Assembly (NCBI GenBank): GCA_036389485.1
Contig: DASVPR010000032.1
Location: 1-60,621 of the forward strand
DNA length: 60,621 bases
Source of the DNA: CADCVT01 sp036389485
Lineage (GTDB): Bacteria; Actinomycetota; Thermoleophilia; Solirubrobacterales; Solirubrobacteraceae
Direction of reading: 5' to 3'
Shown: positions 55,742 to 60,621 of the stretch, piece after piece
Layout: each line of letters opens with the position of its first letter
How positions within the stretch are numbered: the first letter of the stretch is position 1
Notes under the pieces: model-generated
Database searches by the model: none
Told to the model about the DNA's origin: nothing
The model's input: only the letters and a program-made list of their open reading frames with translations
Translations under genes and position numbers: made by a program

Positions 55742-56985
55742 TCAAGTCGCCTCACGGGCCGAACTCCCCCCCACCCTCTGCGGGAGCCGCAGCGGGCCTC
55801 GACGAGGGGCGGCGCTGCCGATGGTGCCGGCGCCGAACTCGGTGCTCCCGGCCGGCGCAGGAGACGGATCGGGCCGCGCCGCCGGCGAACTCGTCGCAGG
55901 CCTTGTCGATCGCCGTCGCTGCGGCGGGCGCGACTTCGACGGTTCGCGACGCTGAGTCGGCACCAGTCGCGCTCGGCTGGGCTGCGGCGTCGGCGCCGCG
56001 GCGGCCTCTCGCTCGGCTCGCTCCGCAAGCGGCGGCGGATCGGCATTGCCGGAGAAGAGTCCGGTCTCGGCGCAGATCGCGGCCCCGCCGCCGGCGACGA
56101 GACATGCCGTTACGAGCTTGGCTGCAGCACCGCCGCCGAGCGCAGCGCCCCCCGCGGTTCCGGCCTGCTCCAGCGCGGTCCCGCTCCCCGGCCCGCGCCC
56201 GAACAGGCTGGCCACGGCGTTCTTGACCGTCGCCCACGCATCTGAAAGCCGATCGACGACAGGGATCGTGCGATCCGCGTGCTGCTCGAACAGCACCGGC
56301 ATCGGAAGCACGGCCGCGACGTCCCGCAGCGTCGTTCTGATCTCGCGCAGCATCGCCCGGCACGTCGCATCCTCGTCGACCATCTGCTGTGCCCGCGCCC
56401 GCTGCGCCGCCGACGCAAGTCCCATCTCGCACGCGAGCAGGAGGCTTCGCTGCTTGCGGCTCCACGCGGTCTCGCCGGCGTCGGTCCCGAGTTCCGCCGC
56501 GACGCTCTTGTATCGAGGCGTTTCGGGCTCACGCCGAGGCGCTCTTGGATCTCACGCGCGTCGAGGTGCCAGTCGAAGCGGAGCTTCAGCGCAGCTGCCT
56601 GGCGCGGCTCCAGCCGGTCGATGATCTGGCGCAGCACGACCGCATCGAGCCGGACCTGCGCTTGCTCGTCGGGGAGCGGATCGGGGTCCGGTTCCAGCGT
56701 CAGCGCGATGCTCGTCGGGTCCAGCGTGTCCGGCTTCATCTTCCGGAGCCGATCGCGAGCCCGACGCCACGCGATCGTCTTCAACAGCCCGCGGACCGTC
56801 TTCAGCCGGTCTCCCCGAGCCCGCAGCTCGAGGAGCTCGGTCCAAGCCTCCTGGTACAGCTCGTCGTGATCCGGCACCCCGCCGAAGTCACGGCGCAGCA
56901 TCGCGAGCACCGCGCCGCGGTGCGCTACGTACTCACGTTCGAGCTCGGCAGCCTCGGTTGGCGGCAATCCCCTGCGGCTTGGCAA
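55742..56985 (-). CDS. ECF sigma factor with membrane-spanning C-terminal extension, one frameshift
   Basis: The sigma part reads VAHRGAVLAMLRRDFGGVPD, DELYQEAWTELLEL (region 2) and a region-4 HTH (RFDWHLDAREIQERLGVSPKR). At about 56510 the frame changes to YKSVAAELGTDAGETAWSRK and runs to 55742. That part adds a zinc-finger-like or helical stretch, one transmembrane helix (KLVTACLVAGGGAAICAETG) and a Pro/Arg-rich tail, a design known in Thermoleophilia. No ATG is available: TTG at 56985 or a GTG near 57047 may be used. Likely responds to an envelope signal, with the Ig-like gene as a target. Frameshift by error or decay. Confidence 0.75.
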
Positions 56986-57057
56986 GCGGTCGGATCCAGT
57001 TGAGCGGGTGATTCTGGCGCGGCTTGCAATTCGATGTCGCGCTACTCGCGCGACCAC

Positions 57058-57083
57058 CCCCCGGTGAATTGCGCCGGGGGTTT
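57058..57083 (+). terminator. GC-rich hairpin with short T-run
   Basis: CCCCCGG (57058-57064) pairs with CCGGGGG (57074-57080) around a 9-nt loop and is followed by TTT. It resembles a weak intrinsic terminator on the top strand, or a 5' leader hairpin between the divergent sigma and ssb genes. Confidence 0.35.
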
Positions 57084-57306
57084 CCGGCGCGCCTCGCGAC
57101 CTCCACGGCATGAGTCCGTCGCCGAGTGCGCGTCCACGAGGGCGCCTCGAGGGCGAGTCGGCTCGTCCGCCCGGACGATCGCCGACGCCGGCTGACGCTC
57201 CGGCCGCCTGGCGGCGGCTCCCCTCCCCCTGCGGGGTCGGCTCCGCGCGCCGGTCGCCGGCAGGCCTCGGGCTCAACAGCCAACCCGCCCTCTCAAGGAG
57301 GCCCTC
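57084..57306 (+). promoter_or_regulatory. ssb leader region
   Basis: With the hairpin, this fills the roughly 320-base gap before ssb. I see no other gene. AAGGAGG at 57296-57302 is the ribosome binding site for the ssb ATG at 57307. The promoter cannot be pinpointed. Confidence 0.45.
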
Positions 57307-57672
57307 ATGAACAGCACGCAGCAGATCGGTCGCCTCACGGCCGACCCGGAGGAGGTCCGCGAGACCGAGCACGGCCACGTCACGTCCTTCCGACTGGCGG
57401 TGCCGCGCTCGAACGGCGCGTCGAAGCGCGCCGACTTCTTCACCGTCGAGGTCTGGAACCGCCTCGCCGACACCTGCGCGAAGTACCTGCGCGAGGGGCG
57501 CGAGGTCGCCGTCACCGGCCGCCTCGAGCAGCGCGAGTGGCGGACCGAGGACGACCAGCCGCGCGAGCGCGTCGTGATCGTCGCCCGCTCCGTCGACTTC
57601 CTCCGTGGCCGGAAGGCGGAGGACGAGCCGGCGGCCGCCCCGGCCGAGGCCGAGGAGGAGATCGCGTTCTGA
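57307..57672 (+). CDS. ssb: Single-stranded DNA-binding protein
   Basis: A 121-residue SSB with an OB-fold (MNSTQQIGRLTADPEEVRET; FRLAVPRSNGASKRADFFTV; AVTGRLEQREWRTEDDQPRE) and the acidic, protein-recruiting C-terminal tip EEEIAF, a variant of the DDDIPF end. It is shorter than chromosomal SSBs. A strong ribosome binding site precedes the ATG. Conjugative elements often carry their own SSB to protect the transferred single strand, and it lies at the right end of this backbone. Confidence 0.93.
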   Translation: MNSTQQIGRLTADPEEVRETEHGHVTSFRLAVPRSNGASKRADFFTVEVWNRLADTCAKYLREGREVAVTGRLEQREWRTEDDQPRERVVIVARSVDFLRGRKAEDEPAAAPAEAEEEIAF

Positions 57673-57729
57673 CGCCGCGATGGGCGGCGCGCTGCACCGG
57701 CGCGCCGCCCCTCCGCTCGGGAGGCCTCC

Positions 57730-57999
57730 ATGGCTCGTGACCCCCACACGCCCGATCCGCTCGGCGCGCCGCTGATGGCGGAGACGCTCGCCGCGATCAA
57801 GACGCGCGAGGACGAGATGCGCTTCCTGTGGTCGATGACCGCGGCGGAGCGCGAGGCCGCGATGTGGCGCGGCGAGCTCACGATGGACCAGCTCTGCGCG
57901 TGGGCACGGCGGGCGCCCCAAGAGGTCCCGCTCATCAACGGCGAGTTCGCGTTCATCGCGATGTTCACGCCGGAGGTCGCGGAGACCGACGACCGATAG
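57730..57999 (+). CDS. Conserved small protein downstream of ssb
   Basis: An 89-residue, helical, acidic protein (MARDPHTPDPLGAPLMAETL; then EREAAMWRGELTMDQLCAWA). It is 58 bases from ssb in the same direction, so it is probably co-transcribed. No family recognised. GGAGG lies upstream of the ATG. Confidence 0.55.
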   Translation: MARDPHTPDPLGAPLMAETLAAIKTREDEMRFLWSMTAAEREAAMWRGELTMDQLCAWARRAPQEVPLINGEFAFIAMFTPEVAETDDR

Positions 58000-58017
58000 C
58001 GGCGGTACGGTCCATGC

Positions 58018-58434
58018 GTGGACCCACGGACCGCGATCGACCTGCCAATCGACGTCGACGGCGCGCGCGTGCGCAGCGAGACGCTTCAGGCGTCGCTCTC
58101 CCCGTACGTGCTTGCGATTGGGACGACGTTGCCAGAAATCGGCGTCTCGCTGTACAGCACGTACCACGGTCAACCGGGCGCTCAAACGGTGGCCGTCCAT
58201 CTTGCTCGCGCACCGCGGCGGAAGCCCCAGACGGATGTGACCGAGCGCGACGAGCAGTTCATGCCCGTCGTGTTCGCGCGGACTCGCTGTCTGCATGACC
58301 ACGCCCTCCGGCTGCAGGAGTTTCTCGGGTCGCTCGGGCGCCCGCCCGCGATCCATCTCTCGGACGCTACGGAACTAACGGTCGAAGCGGGCCAACCGCT
58401 CTCGCCGGATCCTCTTCGCTGGGTGGACTCCTAG
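58018..58434 (+). CDS. Hypothetical protein, 138 residues
   Basis: Starts at the GTG at 58018, 19 bases after the preceding gene. Soluble, mixed alpha/beta (MDPRTAIDLPIDVDGARVRS; ERDEQFMPVVFARTRCLHDH). No family recognised. Last gene of the conjugative backbone before the tRNA-Arg remnant. Confidence 0.45.
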   Translation: MDPRTAIDLPIDVDGARVRSETLQASLSPYVLAIGTTLPEIGVSLYSTYHGQPGAQTVAVHLARAPRRKPQTDVTERDEQFMPVVFARTRCLHDHALRLQEFLGSLGRPPAIHLSDATELTVEAGQPLSPDPLRWVDS

Positions 58435-58656
58435 GGAACGGTGACTGGCGGTGCGCGGGTCACCCGGGCCTGTCGTGCTCACGCCCGCAGGCAGCGACCG
58501 CGAGAGCGCAGCGGCCCCTCGACCTCGAAGTAGAGGAGCGAAATGGTCGGAGAAGTCGGTGTTCTACTTCTTCTGTTCCGCGTCGTTCGCGAACGTCGGC
58601 AAGCTACGGATGTCAACTTCGGACCTGACCGCACCTCTTGAACATGTGGCACCGGT

Positions 58657-58860
58657 CCGATCGCTGCGTACAACGTCGAGAACCTGTTCAATCGCGCGAA
58701 GGCGCTCAACGGCGAGACGTGGGCCCGACGGCCGTCCGGTCCTCGAGTAGCGCGCGGCGACCAACGATCTGCGCGCGAACCCGGGTCTACACGGATCCCG
58801 TCAAAGCCAGGATCGTCAAGCTGTGGAAGGAGCTCGGCGCTTGCCTGGGACACATCGGGA
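58657..58860 (+). pseudogene. Remnant of an endonuclease/exonuclease/phosphatase (EEP) family gene
   Basis: Three consecutive pieces in changing frames resemble the N-terminus of an EEP-family hydrolase: IAAYNVENLFNRAKALNGET at about 58660, DGRPVLE just before a stop, and YTDPVKARIVKLWKELG at about 58789. Reading order and spacing fit the family, but frames are broken and a stop intervenes, so the gene is degenerate. It sits between the ICE genes and the tRNA-Arg fragment. Confidence 0.6.
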
Positions 58861-58983
58861 CGACCGGGACACGGAGCGGTGTCCCGCGATCTGGCCTACA
58901 CCCGGCGAAAGCGACCCGTTCCGACCGGACGGAACGCGTACCAGCGCCCTAATACAAGCCAAGCTTGTGTCGGTTTCGGTGCG

Positions 58984-59026
58984 TACGGAACCGAGGGCCA
59001 CAGGTTCGAATCCTGTCGGGCGCACC
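58984..59026 (+). other. Attachment-site remnant: 3' part of tRNA-Arg(ACG)
   Basis: Anticodon ACG (58985-58987), 3' anticodon stem ACCGA, variable loop, T-arm ACAGG-TTCGAAT-CCTGT (59000-59016), acceptor 3' strand CGGGCGC (59017-59023), then A73 and CC. The 5' half does not form a normal D-arm. A stretch at 58944 can pair with the acceptor end, but the total length (81) and the 9-nt anticodon loop are abnormal. Best read as an integration-site 3' duplicate, with the element on the left. Confidence 0.65.
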
Positions 59027-59082
59027 TTCGGACGCTCATTCCACCGACGCAGTGCCGTCACTGGAGGCGCTCGCTCCCACGA

Positions 59083-60102
59083 TTAGATCGGCGCGCCGTT
59101 GTCGCCGGCTGCCGGCCCTGCGGCGACCGCTTGTGGCCCGTTCTCGCCGGGATCTCCGGCGGGGCCGACTTTCGAGCGTTCCCACCACCTCACCGTTATG
59201 ACCTGGTGGGGCAGCAGCGTCGATTGCAGTTGCCAGCGGTCGCCGATCCTCACGCACTCGCCGCAGTTGCCGAACTGGACGTCGACGTCGATATCGTCGC
59301 AGCTCTCGACGCTCACGGTTGGGCGCACCACTGGAGTCGTCACCGTCTGGCTACACGATCCGTTGCGGCGCTTGATTTCACGGCCGGCGCAACGTACGCG
59401 GACCACCTCGCCAGGAGCGAGGGTCATCCCCTCCACTTTTGCTTCCACGGTGTGACCTTTGCGTATCGTCTTCAGCTCGCGCTCGAGCGGCGCGTTCCCC
59501 CGGAAGAACTCGACGGAGCCGATCTCGCTCTGGTTGGCGCTGTCCCCTGTTTCGAACCACTCGTCAAGTTCGAACGGCGGTTCGTAGTCAACCTTCTTCG
59601 AGCCGATGTTCTGCACCCGCCGGTAGACGTCCACGCTTAGGATGAGGCAGTCGTCTCCGTCGGGACGAAGCGTGAAGTGCTGGTCGAACTCCACGCACAG
59701 CAACTGCTGGCCCACCATCCAGCTCAGCTCTCCGCGCATCGCGACGGGAAGCACGTAGCCCAGCCCGGCCTCGAAGGCGTCGCGGGCGAGCTCCTTCTTA
59801 AAGAAGAAGTCGACCGTGACCCCGAGCAAGCCGGCGACGACCATCGCCTCGCCCAGCGCGCCCACGAGTTCCGCAGGAATCCCGCCGTCGAAAGCTTCGT
59901 GCGACACGACGACCATCACGAGACCTACGCCCATTATCAGCGCCAACAACGTCGCGTTGGACTGTCGGTTGGCGCGACTTTCCGCGCTGGACGGGGATGA
60001 CCCGCCCGGCGGCGCGATCTTCCCGCGCAACGATCGAGGCCACTCACGAATAGCGCGTTCCTCCTCGCTACTCGAAGCTCGGCGACCGTTCCCTAGCGCC
60101 AT
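59083..60102 (-). CDS. Two-helix membrane protein of unknown function
   Basis: The ATG at 60102 is chosen because GGAGG lies just upstream; longer in-frame starts are weaker. The 339-residue product has two adjacent helices (LLALIMGVGLVMVVVSHEAF; LVGALGEAMVVAGLLGVTVDFF) in its first 130 residues and a soluble beta-rich C-terminal domain with Cys residues (CDDIDVDVQFGNCGECVRIG). The helix pair followed by a soluble domain resembles small membrane effectors or sensors, but no family is recognised. Three palindromes upstream suggest tight control. Confidence 0.6.
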   Translation of the reverse strand: MALGNGRRASSSEEERAIREWPRSLRGKIAPPGGSSPSSAESRANRQSNATLLALIMGVGLVMVVVSHEAFDGGIPAELVGALGEAMVVAGLLGVTVDFFFKKELARDAFEAGLGYVLPVAMRGELSWMVGQQLLCVEFDQHFTLRPDGDDCLILSVDVYRRVQNIGSKKVDYEPPFELDEWFETGDSANQSEIGSVEFFRGNAPLERELKTIRKGHTVEAKVEGMTLAPGEVVRVRCAGREIKRRNGSCSQTVTTPVVRPTVSVESCDDIDVDVQFGNCGECVRIGDRWQLQSTLLPHQVITVRWWERSKVGPAGDPGENGPQAVAAGPAAGDNGAPI

Positions 60103-60111
60103 CTGGAGCCT

Positions 60112-60161
60112 CCAACTTTGTGTTGGTGCAGGCGTACCAACTATGTTGGTTGAAGTCAACC
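60112..60161. promoter_or_regulatory. Cluster of three short palindromes (putative operators)
   Basis: CCAAC-tttgt-GTTGG (60112-60126), ACCAAC-tat-GTTGGT (60136-60150) and GGTTGA-ag-TCAACC (60148-60161) lie in a 50-base stretch just upstream of the start of the membrane-protein gene. The first overlaps its ribosome binding site. The first two share one half-site (CCAAC/GTTGG) with 5- and 3-base spacers. This looks like a multi-site operator. Confidence 0.6.
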
Positions 60162-60574
60162 GCATCGCGCTAACTCCAATCGCGGCTGCCGGAAGGCCGC
60201 AGCGTCTCGCCGGCGATTGGACCCCCCGTTCGGTCCGGCGATTCTCGCTGGAGCCTTCGGGCCCACTGTGTCGGCCTGCGTCGCGTTCGAGCAGTCGGGC
60301 CCCCGTTACGGTCGGCGCTCAGGGCGCGTTGTCCGAGCATCAGGTCGAACTTGTCGCGGTCGAACCTACGATTCAGCGCTGTCGCGACGTCGATCGTGAG
60401 GCGTGCGTTTCATCAAACCGTCATCCGTCACCCGGGCTTTGACGCGTCGCGCGCGCCATCAGACACTTGATAGGCGGGCGGCTAGCTGTAGTTCCTAGGA
60501 ACCTTCGTCAGTAGACATCCGGGCCTCGCTGGAGGCTGAGCGCTGTCGAGGCAGCTCAGTTCCAGGAGGCCCAG
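60162..60574. other. Interval before the transposase; palindrome at 60491-60502
   Basis: About 410 bases without a supported gene. Near 60487 the sequence becomes TGTAGTTCCTAGGAACC, which includes a perfect palindrome GTTCCTAGGAAC (60491-60502) and could be the left terminal repeat of the IS481-type element that follows. Confidence 0.35.
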
Positions 60575-60621
60575 ATGGAGGTTCACGCTAACGCGCCGCT
60601 CAGTCCGATCGGACGGCGACG
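60575..60621 (+). mobile_element. IS481-type transposase, N-terminal start (truncated by window edge)
   Basis: From the ATG at 60575 (AGGAGG at 60564-60569) the first sixteen codons read MEVHANAPLSPIGRRR, the typical start of IS481-family DDE transposases, ahead of their helix-turn-helix. The gene runs off the window end. A multicopy IS explains why the sequence ends here. Confidence 0.7.

Noticed and set aside
57058..57083. Confident terminator before ssb
   Set aside because: T-run has only three bases and no upstream plus-strand gene needs termination; kept as a low-confidence hairpin.
58944..59024. Complete tRNA-Arg gene
   Set aside because: The 3' half is canonical but there is no D-arm consensus and the anticodon loop would have nine bases; treated as an attachment-site remnant.

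Overview
The window is a GC-rich actinobacterial sequence that points to the class Thermoleophilia (Solirubrobacterales-like). The best marker is the secreted protein at 52959-53501, which joins a conserved N-terminal export segment to Gly-Pro-Ala collagen-like repeats, an architecture common in that class. The Ig-like secreted protein at 53572-55713, an ECF sigma factor with a membrane-spanning tail, and the two-helix membrane protein at 27563-28132 agree with this. Both ends stop inside sequences that are usually multicopy: the start of an EF-Tu gene on the left and the start of an IS481-type transposase on the right. The window is therefore probably a repeat-bounded contig.

Left part (1-12.8 kb): partial tuf, an unusual trypsin-like protease fused to an S1/P1-nuclease/zinc-phospholipase-like domain, a frameshifted tyrosine integrase facing a 3' fragment of tRNA-Thr(GGT), and then a run that looks like a defence island. 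That run holds a 1284-residue STAND/NACHT-type ATPase, a secreted protein, an HTH plus HEPN-like protein next to an Mrr-like nuclease, an ExoD-family membrane protein and a 48-residue membrane peptide.

Central part (13-58.4 kb): an integrative conjugative element or conjugative plasmid backbone. It carries an ECF sigma factor, ParA with a small partner, a TrwC-type (MOBF) relaxase-helicase behind a C-rich candidate oriT, and a minus-strand operon with nearly every gene overlapping its neighbour. That operon encodes a TcpC/VirB8-like protein, a small membrane protein, a TcpE-like protein, the VirB4 ATPase, a VirB6-like channel protein, an NTF2-like exported protein, a transglycosylase-peptidase and a VirD4/TraG coupling protein. 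SSB lies at the right end.

Two cargo blocks sit in this backbone. Block A (18.3-35 kb) is redox cargo: a membrane-anchored copper nitrite reductase (NirK) with a third cupredoxin domain, a divergent NarL-type regulator, a two-GAF histidine kinase, four paralogous FAD/NAD oxidoreductases (three in one translationally coupled operon) and a CoA-binding protein. Block B (45.2-53 kb) is probable defence cargo: a DUF3800-like protein, a small winged-helix protein, a 1300-residue nuclease-STAND ATPase, a divergent one-helix membrane protein and an HNH nuclease. Then come secreted surface proteins and a second ECF sigma factor.

Right end (58.4-60.6 kb): remnants of an endonuclease/exonuclease/phosphatase gene, a 3' fragment of tRNA-Arg(ACG) that looks like an attachment site, a two-helix membrane protein with three palindromes upstream of its start, and the IS481-type transposase start. 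Four genes (integrase, relaxase, CoA-binding protein, second sigma factor) each carry one single-base-type frameshift inside a conserved region. This is either sequencing error or decay and cannot be settled from the sequence alone. The tRNA fragments at the two ends belong to different tRNAs, so the window is probably composite, with at least two mobile elements.
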